Origin: Sphingopyxis sp.
GTDB taxonomy: Bacteria > Pseudomonadota > Alphaproteobacteria > Sphingomonadales > Sphingomonadaceae
Reading direction: 5' to 3'
Assembly (NCBI RefSeq): GCF_016463645.1
Contig: NZ_JAEMQX010000006.1
Location: forward strand, 1-64,000
DNA: 64,000 bases
The translations under genes were made by a program, and so were the position numbers. This document shows, one piece after another, positions 8,184 to 16,155 of the stretch (positions are counted from its first letter, which is position 1; each line of letters starts with the position of its first letter). The notes beneath the pieces were generated by a model, which was not told the origin of the DNA, ran no database searches, and saw only the letters and a program-made list of their open reading frames with translations.

Positions 8184-8908
8184 TGATCGACCTCCATTAT
8201 TCCGCGACGCCGAACGGCCAGAAGATCGCGATCATGCTCGAGGAGATCGGTGCGCCCTATCGTGTCATCCCCTATGATATCTTCGATGGCGACCAGCTGA
8301 CCGCTGAATTCGGGCGCATCAATCCAAACCACAAGCTGCCGGCGATCGTCGATCGGGATCCGGCAGGGGAGAGCGATCCGGTGACGGTGTTCGAATCGGG
8401 CGCAATCCTGCAATATCTCGCCGAGAAGAGCGGGCGCTTTCTGCCCGCCTCGGGTGCCGCGCGCGCGGCGACCCTGTCGTGGCTGACCTGGCAGGTCGCG
8501 GGGCTGGGGCCGATGGGCGGGCAGGCGAGCCATTTCCTGCGCTATGCCCCGGCTGGGCAGGATTACGCCGTCGAGCGTTATACGAAGGAACTGAACCGCC
8601 TGCTCACCGTGCTTGAAAAACGGCTCGAGAAAAGCGCCTATGTCGCGGGCGACGAATACAGCGTTGCCGATATGGCGATCTGGCCGGGTCGCGCGTCGGC
8701 GTTCGTGATGGGCATGGGACTCGACGAATGGCCGGCGATGCACGGCTGGTTCGAGCGCATTCGTGCGCGACCGGCGGTGATGCGAGCGATGGCGCGCGAG
8801 GATCTGAAAGCGCCGGCCAAATATGTCGGCCGGCACCAGACGCTCGACGAGAAGGAATGGTCGAACATGTTCGGCGCGGCGAACCACGCGGCGGTAGCGA
8901 AGGACTGA
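8183..8908 (+). CDS. Glutathione S-transferase family protein, nu-type
   Basis: A two-domain GST of 241 residues beginning MIDLHYSATPNGQKIAIMLEE; the TPN motif and ESGAILQYLAEKSGRF match the other two GSTs of this island. The C-terminal domain holds GLGPMGGQASHFLRYAP and YSVADMAIWPG. The ATG shares one base with the DUF3237 stop. The ORF track gives a longer frame starting at 7643 that overlaps DUF3237 and should be ignored. Its closest relative in the window appears to be the GST at 4028 (both end in a QTLDEKEWSNMFG / VLTDEQWSNLFG tail), which suggests duplication followed by specialisation. Confidence 0.88.
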   Translation: MIDLHYSATPNGQKIAIMLEEIGAPYRVIPYDIFDGDQLTAEFGRINPNHKLPAIVDRDPAGESDPVTVFESGAILQYLAEKSGRFLPASGAARAATLSWLTWQVAGLGPMGGQASHFLRYAPAGQDYAVERYTKELNRLLTVLEKRLEKSAYVAGDEYSVADMAIWPGRASAFVMGMGLDEWPAMHGWFERIRARPAVMRAMAREDLKAPAKYVGRHQTLDEKEWSNMFGAANHAAVAKD

Positions 8909-8911
8909 GGT

Positions 8912-9616
8912 TCAGCGCTTCGCGTGCTGGCGATCGCCCCACAGGATTGCGCGGTGCTCGTCGGTGAAGCCGGTGAGCCCGCCCTCGATCGTTTCGGCGC
9001 GGGCGACGCCGACAGTCATCCCTTCGGCAACGGCCGGGCGTTCGAGCATCGCGGCGCCCCAGCGGTCGACGTTCGGAAAACGCCCCGCCTTTTCGACCAG
9101 CTGGCGGCGCAGATAGGGCAACGTCGCCATGTCGGCGATCGTATAATCGTCGCCCCCGAGCCACTCGGCTTCGCCCAGCCTCCTGTCGAGCACCATCATC
9201 AGCCGGTCGACCTCGCGACTGTATCGCGCAATGGCATATTCATGCCGGTCCCTGGCATAGTGGGTGAAATGCGCCTCCTGCCCGAACATCGGGCCGACGC
9301 CCGACACCTGGAACATCAGCCATTGCCAGCAGATCGCGCGCTTCGCCGGATCGGCCGGCAGAAAGCGCCCGGTCTTTTCGGCGAGATAGAGCAGGATCGC
9401 TCCCGTCTCCCATAGGACGAAGCCCTGACCGTCCGGCCCCTCGTCGTCGACGATCACCGGCGTCTTGTTATTCGGGTTGAGCGCAAGGAATTCGGGGGTC
9501 AGTTGGTCGCCCGCAAGGATGTCGATATATTCGAGCCGCCAGTCGAGCCCCATCTCGAGGAGCGCGATCGCGATCTTGCGCGCGTTGGGAGTCGGGCCGC
9601 CGTAGAGGGTGATCAT
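8912..9616 (-). CDS. Glutathione S-transferase family protein
   Basis: A 234-residue GST with LYGGPTPNARKIAIALLEMGL at the N-terminus, KTPVIVDDEG, WETGAILLYLAEKTGRF and the helical domain FQVSGVGPMFGQEAHFTHYA, DYTIADMATLPYL. It carries the same TPN signature as the other two GSTs but is more diverged and lacks their conserved tail. It is the second gene after the CaiB-type CoA-transferase (4-bp gap, ribosome site inside the end of that gene) and converges on the GST at 8183 with only 3 bp between stops. Its role is probably thioether cleavage, isomerisation or detoxification of a pathway intermediate. Confidence 0.86.
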   Translation of the reverse strand: MITLYGGPTPNARKIAIALLEMGLDWRLEYIDILAGDQLTPEFLALNPNNKTPVIVDDEGPDGQGFVLWETGAILLYLAEKTGRFLPADPAKRAICWQWLMFQVSGVGPMFGQEAHFTHYARDRHEYAIARYSREVDRLMMVLDRRLGEAEWLGGDDYTIADMATLPYLRRQLVEKAGRFPNVDRWGAAMLERPAVAEGMTVGVARAETIEGGLTGFTDEHRAILWGDRQHAKR

Positions 9617-9620
9617 GGCG

Positions 9621-10784
9621 TCAAACCTCCCGTCCGAGCCAACGCGCGAGCACCTCGTCTGTGTCCTGTCCGACGCCGAGCGGGGCAGGTCGGCGGACGC
9701 TGCCGGGGGTGGCCGACAGCTTCGGGAAGACGCCCTGCATCGTGACCTCGCCGAACTCCGCGTCGGTGACCGTCACCAGCGCTTCGCGCGCCGCGAAATG
9801 CGGGTCGGCGAGCATGTCCTCGGCATCGTACACGCGGCCCGCGGGCACGCCGGCCTCGACCATCTTCGCCTCGAGTTCGTCGATCGTCAGCGTCGCGGTC
9901 CACTCCCCGATCAACGCGTCCAGCTCCTCCTGCCGCGCACCGCGCGCGCGGTGCGTCGCGTAGCGTTCATCGCCCGCGAGTTCAGGCCGGCCCATCGCGG
10001 CGGCGAGCCGTGCGAAGACCCCGTCCTGGTTGGCGCCGATCAGATATTCGCCGTCCTTGCACGGATAGACGTTCGAGGGCGCGATCGCGGGGAGAGTGGA
10101 GCCGGTTCGGCGGCGCTTGGTGCCGCTCGCCGAATAGTCCGACACGGTCGATTCCATTACCTGGAGCACCGCTTCATAGAGCGCGGAATCGACGATCTGG
10201 CCTTCGCCGGTCTTGCTGCGATGATGGAGCGCGGCGAGTGCGCCCATGCACCCGTATGTGGCGGCGAGCGTGTCGCCGATCGACACGCCCATGCGCGCGG
10301 GCGGCAGGTCGGGATAGCCGACGATGCCGCGCCAGCCGCCCATCGCTTCACCAATGCCGCCGAAACCGGCGCGCGCCGAATAGGGACCGGTCTGGCCGTA
10401 ACCCGACACACGCACGACGATCAGCCCGGGATTGGATTTGCGCAGCTCGGCGGGGTCGAGGTTCCATTTCTCGAGCGTCCCGGGGCGGAAATTCTCGATC
10501 AGTATGTCGGCCTTGGCGATCAGTTCGCGTGCGAGGGCTTGCCCCTCTTCGCTGCGCAGGTCGACCGCGACCGAATATTTGTTGCGCGCGATCACGCGCC
10601 ACCAGCTTGGGCGGTCGCCCTGACCCCAGTTGCGCATCTGGTCGCCGGTCACAGGCGGTTCGAGCTTGACGATCTCGGCGCCCATGTCGCCGAGGAGCTG
10701 GCCGCAGAAGGGGCCGGCGATGAGCTGCCCCATCTCGACCACCCGGATGCCTTCCAGCGCGCCCCCGCTGCCCGTCTCGCTCAT
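9621..10784 (-). CDS. CaiB/BaiF CoA-transferase family protein
   Basis: A class III CoA-transferase of 387 residues. Family hallmarks are GIRVVEMGQLIAGPFCGQLLGDMGAEIVKLE at the N-terminus, ENFRPGTLEKWNLD, VSGYGQTGPYSARAGF, the VDSALYEAVLQ segment around the catalytic acidic residue, and CKDGEYLIGANQD. The start at MSETGSGGA (10784) is taken because AAGGAA precedes it; the ORF-track start is 16 codons earlier. These enzymes move CoA between carboxylic acids, which would activate the island's acid substrate. It faces the HMG-CoA-lyase-like gene across operator copy 3, and the pair suggests activation followed by retro-aldol cleavage. Confidence 0.9.
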   Translation of the reverse strand: MSETGSGGALEGIRVVEMGQLIAGPFCGQLLGDMGAEIVKLEPPVTGDQMRNWGQGDRPSWWRVIARNKYSVAVDLRSEEGQALARELIAKADILIENFRPGTLEKWNLDPAELRKSNPGLIVVRVSGYGQTGPYSARAGFGGIGEAMGGWRGIVGYPDLPPARMGVSIGDTLAATYGCMGALAALHHRSKTGEGQIVDSALYEAVLQVMESTVSDYSASGTKRRRTGSTLPAIAPSNVYPCKDGEYLIGANQDGVFARLAAAMGRPELAGDERYATHRARGARQEELDALIGEWTATLTIDELEAKMVEAGVPAGRVYDAEDMLADPHFAAREALVTVTDAEFGEVTMQGVFPKLSATPGSVRRPAPLGVGQDTDEVLARWLGREV

Positions 10785-10843
10785 ATCGTTCCTTTCGCGG
10801 CCGACTCTGATAAGACGGCCTGCTACGCCCATGGCCTTTGTAT

Positions 10844-10859
10844 ACTTAGAATGCTATGT
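10844..10859. promoter_or_regulatory. Candidate operator, copy 3 of ACTTAG-N4-CTAAGT
   Basis: ACTTAG AATG CTATGT, with one arm mismatch, lies between the divergent CoA-transferase (start 10784) and HMG-CoA-lyase-like (start 10903) genes, 60 and 44 bp from their starts. Confidence 0.55.
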
Positions 10860-10902
10860 AATTTTCAACCTGCTAAATGACTCGGGATAATCGGGGCGCA
10901 AG

Positions 10903-11805
10903 ATGTTGAAAAACCATGCTGTGGAACTGGTCGAGGTCGGTCCGCGTGACGGGCTACAGAATGAGGTGGCGATCATATCGACCGCCGACAAGCTCGCGCT
11001 GGTCCGCCGCGCGATCGATTATGGCGTACGCCGGATCGAGGTGACGAGCTTCGTCAATCCGAAGAAGGTGCCGCAACTCGCCGACGCCGAAGAACTTGTC
11101 GCGATGCTGCCCGACCGCGACGATCTGACATATATCGGCCTCGTGCTCAACCGGCGCGGTGCCGAGCGCGCGCTTGCGACCGGACGCATCGACGAACTCG
11201 GCGCGGTGTGCGTAACGAGCGACGGTTTCGGCGTTCGCAATCAAGGCCAGAGCTCTGACGAATCGCTCGCCGCAGCGATGGAGATCGTCGGGCTGGCGAA
11301 GGAAGCGGGGCGCAGCGGACAGATCACCATCGCCACCGCTTTCGGCTGTCCGTTCGAGGGCCGGGTGGCGATCGAGCGCGTCGTCGAGATGGCGAAGCGT
11401 GCGGCCGAGGCGCGTCCGCGCGAGATTGCGCTTGCCGATACGATCGGCGTCGGCGTGCCGGCGCAGGTGTCGGAGATGGTCGGGCGGATACGCGAGGCGG
11501 TCGGCGATCTGCCCGTGCGTGTCCATTTCCACAATACGCGGGGCACCGGCATCGCCAATGTCTGGGCGGCGGTGGAGGAAGGCGCGGCGACGGTCGACGC
11601 ATCGCTCGGGGGGCTCGGCGGCTGCCCCTTCGCGCCCGGAGCGGCAGGCAATGTCGCGACTGAAGACGTCGTCTATATGCTCGAACGCAGCGGGGTCGTC
11701 ATGGATATGGACTTTCCGAAGATGGTCGAAGCAGCAGGCTGGCTGACGGGCGTGATGGGGCGTCCCTTGCCCGCGATGGTCAGCAAGGCGCCCGCCTTCC
11801 CCTAA
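10903..11805 (+). CDS. Hydroxymethylglutaryl-CoA lyase family protein
   Basis: A TIM-barrel lyase of 300 residues. It carries VEVGPRDGLQNE at the N-terminus (Arg and Asp of the active site), VRVHFHNTRGTGIAN (metal-binding HxH) and the signature loop GGLGGCPFAPGAAGNVATED with the reactive cysteine. These enzymes cleave HMG-CoA, or a longer 3-hydroxy-3-alkylglutaryl-CoA, to acetyl-CoA or acetoacetate products. In this setting it may serve leucine-type breakdown, or equally the terminal step for a branched or terpenoid-like substrate; the sequence does not decide. Its stop overlaps that of the convergent EamA transporter by 3 bases. Confidence 0.9.
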   Translation: MLKNHAVELVEVGPRDGLQNEVAIISTADKLALVRRAIDYGVRRIEVTSFVNPKKVPQLADAEELVAMLPDRDDLTYIGLVLNRRGAERALATGRIDELGAVCVTSDGFGVRNQGQSSDESLAAAMEIVGLAKEAGRSGQITIATAFGCPFEGRVAIERVVEMAKRAAEARPREIALADTIGVGVPAQVSEMVGRIREAVGDLPVRVHFHNTRGTGIANVWAAVEEGAATVDASLGGLGGCPFAPGAAGNVATEDVVYMLERSGVVMDMDFPKMVEAAGWLTGVMGRPLPAMVSKAPAFP

Positions 11806-12713
11806 AAGGTCGCGAGCAGCGCCATCACGACGCCCCCGACGACGAGCAACAGGCCGAAAATCTCGTGCCAGCGGACCGGTTCGCGCAGGTAGAAGTGGGC
11901 GAACCCGATCGTGAAGACGACCTCGACCTGCCCGACGATCCGCACCAGCGCCGCAGGCGCCGCGGCAAAGCCGATGTACCAGCAGGCCGAACCGAGCGCC
12001 GACAGCAAGCCGACCTGGCTCGAATTGCGCCACGTGCGGAACACCGCGCGCAGCGTGTCGCGGTCGCGCAGCGCGACCCATAGCATGTGCAGCCCGGTCT
12101 GGATCGCCATCACGACGACGAGCGTGACGAGCGCCGATCCGATCAGGTCGACATTTTCGAGCTCGGCGGTGGCGAGCTTCACCGCGATCGCCGCGAGCGC
12201 GAACATCGACCCCGCGCCGAGGCCGCAGAGCGCCGCGGGCTGGCCGAGCGCGCGCCAGATCTCGCGCTTCGAAACACCGCGTCCTGCAAGTGCGAGCACC
12301 AGCACCCCCGCGACGCCCGCGACGATCCCGATCCATGCGAGCAACGGCAGCCGCTCGCCGAGAAAAATCGCGGTGACGAGCGCCGCCTGCACCGCCTCGG
12401 TCTTCGAAAAGGCGGTGCCGACGACGAAACCGCGATGGCCGAACGCCATGATCAGCAGGATCGTGCCGGCCATCTGGGTGATCGCGCCCGCGAGGGCGAA
12501 GCCCGCGAAAGCGGCCCCGAACGCGGGGACCGCCTCGTGCCGGATCGCCAGCCAGATGGCAGCGAAGGCGAGGGCGAACGGAAGGCCGTAAAGATAACGG
12601 ACGAGACCCGCGCCGCTGACGCTGAGTTCGGCGCGCAGGCGCTGTTGCAGCGCGGTGCGCCACGCCTGGAACAGGCCGCCGAACAGCGATGCGGGAAGCC
12701 AGATCGGGTTCAT
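11802..12713 (-). CDS. EamA/DMT-superfamily transporter
   Basis: A membrane protein of 303 residues with about ten hydrophobic helices in two EamA-like halves (GALAGAITQMAGTILLIMAFGHRG, FVVGTAFSKTEAVQAALVTAIFLGERLP; second half LIGSALVTLVVVMAIQTGLHMLW and VEVVFTIGFAHFYLREPV). The start is MNPIWLPASLFGG (12713); the 40 extra residues in the ORF track cover the operator. Members export or import metabolites such as amino acids and nucleotides, and the cargo here is unknown. It shares operator copy 4 with the divergent acyl-CoA dehydrogenase. Confidence 0.84.
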   Translation of the reverse strand: MNPIWLPASLFGGLFQAWRTALQQRLRAELSVSGAGLVRYLYGLPFALAFAAIWLAIRHEAVPAFGAAFAGFALAGAITQMAGTILLIMAFGHRGFVVGTAFSKTEAVQAALVTAIFLGERLPLLAWIGIVAGVAGVLVLALAGRGVSKREIWRALGQPAALCGLGAGSMFALAAIAVKLATAELENVDLIGSALVTLVVVMAIQTGLHMLWVALRDRDTLRAVFRTWRNSSQVGLLSALGSACWYIGFAAAPAALVRIVGQVEVVFTIGFAHFYLREPVRWHEIFGLLLVVGGVVMALLATF

Positions 12714-12779
12714 GCCGCCGACCGGACCGGTGCTGCGATATCGACTCGTCTTCTCCCGTTCATTCTGCCCCCATGCAAT

Positions 12780-12795
12780 ACTTTGATTACTAAGT
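12780..12795. promoter_or_regulatory. Candidate operator, copy 4 of ACTTAG-N4-CTAAGT
   Basis: ACTTTG ATTA CTAAGT, with one arm mismatch, lies between the divergent EamA transporter (start 12713) and acyl-CoA dehydrogenase (start 12938) genes. The rest of this 224-bp gap shows no gene. Confidence 0.55.
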
Positions 12796-12937
12796 ATATG
12801 GGCGTTGCACCGGCGCCGCGCCCCACCTGCCACGCCAATCAGCTAGACCCGCGACGCGGCAGGTTGCAGGAAGGGCGCGGGAGAGCAAATGACGCAAATA
12901 TACGCAAAGTCGCGGCCTGCCGGGCGGGGGATCTGAC

Positions 12938-13951
12938 ATGGCCGAACTTGACCTGCCGCTGGGCGAAGCACAACAGATGCTGCAGGACAGCGTCCAGCGT
13001 TTCCTTGCCGATAACGAGCGCCCCGGCTGGCGCGACCTGTGCGAAACGCTTGGCCTCGCCGGCATCGCGCTGCCCGAAAGCGTCGGCGGTTTCGGCGGCG
13101 GCATGATCGACATTGCGGTGGTGATGGCCGAGCTGGGCCCGGCGCTCGCGGGTGCCGACTGGCTTTCGCATGTCGCGGCGACGGCACTCCTTGCGCGCGT
13201 TGCACCCGATCATCCCGCGCTCGCCGATCTGGCAGCAGGCAGCCGGCGGATCGCGATCGTCTGTAGGGCTTCGACGGCGGCGATGCCGGCCGTCGACGAT
13301 GGGCTGGTTCGCGGCAGTGCGGCGCTGGTCGCGGGCGCGGCGGAGGCCGACCTGCTCCTGATCGCGAGCGACGAGGCGTTGCTGTTCGTCGCCGCCGACG
13401 GCGACAAGATCGAACAGCGGCATCGGATCATGCATGACGGCAGCGTTTCGGCCGACCTTGCCTTCACGCTCAAGCCCGGCGATGCCGCGATGCTCGCGAA
13501 CGGCGATGACGCGCGCGCATGGGCCGAGCAGGCGAACGACCTGATCCTTGCCGGACGCTGCGCCGAGGCGGTGGGGTTGATGCAGCGGATGATCGCGGAC
13601 AGCATCGACTATCTCGGTCAGCGCACGCAGTTCGGCAGCCCGATCGGGCGCTTCCAGTCGTTGCGCCACCGCGCGGCCGACATGAAGCTTGCGGCGATGA
13701 AGGCGGCGGCGCTCACCGAGGTGGCAATCCTCGCGGTCGATCAGGGGCGCGCCGACCGCGCGCAGGCGGTCAGCGCGGCGTGTATCGAGGTCGGCGACGC
13801 GGTGCGCACGGTCGGCGAAAGCGCGGTGCAGATCCACGGCGCGATGGGATTGACCGAGGAGCTCAGCCTTGGCGGTCATTTCAAGCGCGCGCTCGCGATC
13901 GCCGCGGCGTTCGGGCCGCGCGCCGGTCATCTCGCGCGGTTTGCGGTCTGA
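12938..13951 (+). CDS. Acyl-CoA dehydrogenase family protein, short subunit type
   Basis: A flavoprotein-family protein of 337 residues, shorter than the usual 380-400. It keeps the N-terminal helical domain (LGLAGIALPESVGGFGGGMIDIAVVMAELG) and the C-terminal FAD domain (LGQRTQFGSPIGRFQSLRHRAADM, ESAVQIHGAMGLTEE), but the middle beta-domain is short and the YEG(T/S)-type catalytic segment is absent. This is the pattern of one half of the heteromeric enzymes known from steroid side-chain degradation (FadE/ChsE type). The likely partner is the convergent full-length homologue at 14087. It probably introduces an alpha,beta double bond in a bulky acyl-CoA. Confidence 0.84.
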   Translation: MAELDLPLGEAQQMLQDSVQRFLADNERPGWRDLCETLGLAGIALPESVGGFGGGMIDIAVVMAELGPALAGADWLSHVAATALLARVAPDHPALADLAAGSRRIAIVCRASTAAMPAVDDGLVRGSAALVAGAAEADLLLIASDEALLFVAADGDKIEQRHRIMHDGSVSADLAFTLKPGDAAMLANGDDARAWAEQANDLILAGRCAEAVGLMQRMIADSIDYLGQRTQFGSPIGRFQSLRHRAADMKLAAMKAAALTEVAILAVDQGRADRAQAVSAACIEVGDAVRTVGESAVQIHGAMGLTEELSLGGHFKRALAIAAAFGPRAGHLARFAV

Positions 13952-13971
13952 CGTCCGGCCAACCATGAATG

Positions 13972-14047
13972 GTCATCCCGGCGAAGGTCGGGATCTCATC
14001 CTTGCGTCGGGCCGCCACGGTGAGATCCCGGCCTCCGCCGGGATGAC
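13972..14047. repeat. REP-like palindromic repeat between convergent genes
   Basis: A 76-bp imperfect palindrome with two 27-base arms, starting GTCATCCCGGCGAAGG and ending CCTCCGCCGGGATGAC. The arms match at 25 of 27 positions around a 22-base loop. It sits between two convergent acyl-CoA dehydrogenase genes. Similar CATCCCGGC-type intergenic palindromes are common in sphingomonad and other alphaproteobacterial genomes; it may help terminate or stabilise transcripts. Only one copy is seen in this window. Confidence 0.75.
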
Positions 14048-14086
14048 GATCCGGATAGGGGGCGTTTCAGCCAACCCCCATCAGCC

Positions 14087-15217
14087 CTATCCCAGCATCG
14101 TCCGCGCGATCAGGTCGCGCTGGATCTCGTTCGACCCGGCATAGATCGTCGCCGCGCGGTCGTTAAGGTAGCGGGGCACCGCGACGGCGAGGTCGGCGGG
14201 GGTCTGGCCGTCGGCGTCGGCCCAGGCGGCATGGCCCGCGGCCTCGCACGCCAGCGTGTCGATGCGCTGCGCGGCCTCGGTCCCGAGAATCTTGAGCGCC
14301 GAGGCGTAAAGCGCCGGGCTGTCGCCGACGCCGCGCATCGCCTTCAGCTCGAGCGCCTGCAGCGCCTTCAGCGTCACCGCCTCGCGGTCGAGCTGCGCGC
14401 GCAGGACCGGATCGACGTCACCCCGGGCGCGCAGCCGCTCCAGCCGCCCAATCAGTCCCGGCGCATATTTGCCGCCGCGCTCGAAGGTCAGAAGATGCTT
14501 TGCGACCGACCAGCCTTCATTCTCGCCGCCGAGCCGGTTCGCCCGCGGCACGCGGACGTCGTCGAAGAAGACCTGGTTGAACTCATGATCGCCCGCAAGT
14601 GTGCGGATTGGCTCTATCGTGATGCCCGGCGTAGCCATGTCGAGCAGCAGAAAGCTGATCCCTGCCTGCGGCTTGCCTTCGTTCGACGTGCGCACCAGCG
14701 CGAACATGCGGTTCGCGAAATGCGCGTGCGTCGTCCAGATCTTCGACCCGTTCAGGACATAGTCCGCACCGTCGGGCACCGCGCGCAATTGCAGCGCCGC
14801 GAGATCCGAGCCCGCGCCGGGCTCCGAAAAGCCCTGACACCAGTAATCCTCGCCCGACAGGATGCGCGGCAGATAATAAGCGCGCTGTTCGGGGCTGCCA
14901 TAATGCATGATCACCGGCGCGACCATCTTCAGCCCCATCGGCGCGAGATTCGGTGCCCCGGCCGCGGCGCATTCGGCGGCGAAGATATAGCGCTCGATCT
15001 CGCTCCAGCCCGGGCCGCCATATTCGGCAGGCCAGTCGGGCGCCGCCCAGCCTTTGGCATGGAGGATGTGCTGCCACGGCAACGAAATGGCGGGGTCGAT
15101 GAAGACGCTCGTCGCGCGCGCTGCGCCGCGACGGATGTCGCCCGGCAGATGCGCGGCGAGAAAGGCGCGAACCTCTTCGCGAAAGGCCGCAAGGGCCGGG
15201 TCGTTCAGCATGTCCAT
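14087..15217 (-). CDS. Acyl-CoA dehydrogenase family protein
   Basis: A full-length acyl-CoA dehydrogenase of 376 residues. It shows PDWPAEYGGPGWSEIE, the substrate/FAD signature WCQGFSEPGAGSDLA, the KIWTTHAHFANRM strand, and IYAGSNEIQRDLIARTMLG at the C-terminus. The MCAD-type catalytic Glu (YEG) is Ala here (YAGSN), while a Glu in LTFERGG may fill the IVD/ChsE-type position. The start at MDMLNDPALAAF (15217) drops 63 shadow residues of the track ORF. It lies downstream of the LuxR regulator on the same strand and converges on its probable partner at 12938. Confidence 0.88.
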   Translation of the reverse strand: MDMLNDPALAAFREEVRAFLAAHLPGDIRRGAARATSVFIDPAISLPWQHILHAKGWAAPDWPAEYGGPGWSEIERYIFAAECAAAGAPNLAPMGLKMVAPVIMHYGSPEQRAYYLPRILSGEDYWCQGFSEPGAGSDLAALQLRAVPDGADYVLNGSKIWTTHAHFANRMFALVRTSNEGKPQAGISFLLLDMATPGITIEPIRTLAGDHEFNQVFFDDVRVPRANRLGGENEGWSVAKHLLTFERGGKYAPGLIGRLERLRARGDVDPVLRAQLDREAVTLKALQALELKAMRGVGDSPALYASALKILGTEAAQRIDTLACEAAGHAAWADADGQTPADLAVAVPRYLNDRAATIYAGSNEIQRDLIARTMLG

Positions 15218-15266
15218 GACGCCGGTTTGTAGGTCGCGGCGGGGCCGGGCCAAGCTGGCACCTGCA

Positions 15267-16016
15267 TCAGGCGGCGCGCGCACCGACGAAGCCGAGCCCT
15301 GCGGCGATCTGGATCGACTGCGCGCGCCCCGTCGCGCCGAGCTTCGCCGCGGCGTTGCGGAGGTGGAAGCGCACCGTCGATACCGACAGCGACAGGATGA
15401 TGCCAATCTCGCCGTCGGTCTTTCCCGCCGCCGCCCAGCGCAGGCACTGGACCTCGCGCCGCGTCAGCGTTTGCGGCACCGTGGCGTTGCGCGGGCGCCC
15501 GCGCGCCTCGTTGTGCGTCGCGATCAGCTTGACCGCGAGATTGTGGAGGTTGCCGGCGTGTTCGGCGAAGATGGCCTCGACCCCCACCGGCTCGCGCGAA
15601 CACCAGAAGACCGCGCCGACGAGCCCGCGCGGGAGGTGCACCGGCGCGATGATCGCCTCGCCGAAATTGGGCGTGTTCTTCGCCTGCGAGCAGTCGACCT
15701 CGTCGAGCAGGTGCGTCGAGCGCCACATGCCGAGATGCCCATCGCTGTAATAGAAGGGTTCGGCGACAAGCCGCGCGGCAGTCAGGAAGGTGAGCTGCAG
15801 CGCCAGCTTGCGGTCGCGCCAATAGGCATAGCTCGGATCGACCCAGTGAAAGCTGGTTTCGGCATAGGGGCGGCCTTCCTCGTCGCTCATCGGTTCGGGG
15901 TCGCCAAGGTCGGCCTGCGCTGCGACATAGGGCAGGCCGATCGCGTCGCCGGCGGCCTGCACCGCTGCGATCAGCGCGGGCATTTCTGCCCAGCATTCGG
16001 CCCTCTGATCGGTCAC
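15267..16016 (-). CDS. LuxR-family regulator with autoinducer-binding-like domain (LuxR solo)
   Basis: A 249-residue regulator with a GTG start at 16016, supported by GGAGGG 8 bp upstream. Residues 1-170 resemble the autoinducer-binding fold (HWVDPSYAYWRDRK contains the conserved Asp-Pro; VHLPRGLVGAVFW the later Gly). Residues 183-245 form a LuxR helix-turn-helix (LTRREVQCLRWAAAGKTDGEIG, then STVRFHLRNAAAKLG). No LuxI synthase gene is present in the window, so it may respond to a foreign or non-AHL ligand. It is divergent from a TonB receptor across a perfect palindrome, and lies 49 bp upstream of the acyl-CoA dehydrogenase on its own strand. Confidence 0.86.
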   Translation of the reverse strand: MTDQRAECWAEMPALIAAVQAAGDAIGLPYVAAQADLGDPEPMSDEEGRPYAETSFHWVDPSYAYWRDRKLALQLTFLTAARLVAEPFYYSDGHLGMWRSTHLLDEVDCSQAKNTPNFGEAIIAPVHLPRGLVGAVFWCSREPVGVEAIFAEHAGNLHNLAVKLIATHNEARGRPRNATVPQTLTRREVQCLRWAAAGKTDGEIGIILSLSVSTVRFHLRNAAAKLGATGRAQSIQIAAGLGFVGARAA

Positions 16017-16036
16017 GCGCTCTTCCCTCCGCTATC

Positions 16037-16052
16037 CTGACACAGGTGTCAG
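16037..16052. promoter_or_regulatory. Perfect palindrome, candidate LuxR-regulator operator
   Basis: CTGACACAGGTGTCAG consists of two perfect 7-base arms (CTGACAC/GTGTCAG) around AG, starting 21 bp from the LuxR start codon and about 104 bp before the TonB receptor start. The length and symmetry resemble lux-box-type sites. Position points to autoregulation plus control of the receptor-MpaB operon. Confidence 0.5.
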
Positions 16053-16155
16053 CTTGTTCGTCCGGCCGCAATCCTTTGTTCTGTCACGGTCCGGTTTCGC
16101 ACGACGCTCGCACAAAGACGAGCCCGGCGACAAGCCGTTTGAGGGAGGATGAGTG

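Noticed and set aside
13972-14047. Palindrome as a simple rho-independent terminator
   Set aside because: The stem is far too long, lacks a U tract and matches a dispersed-repeat style; it is better described as a REP-like element.
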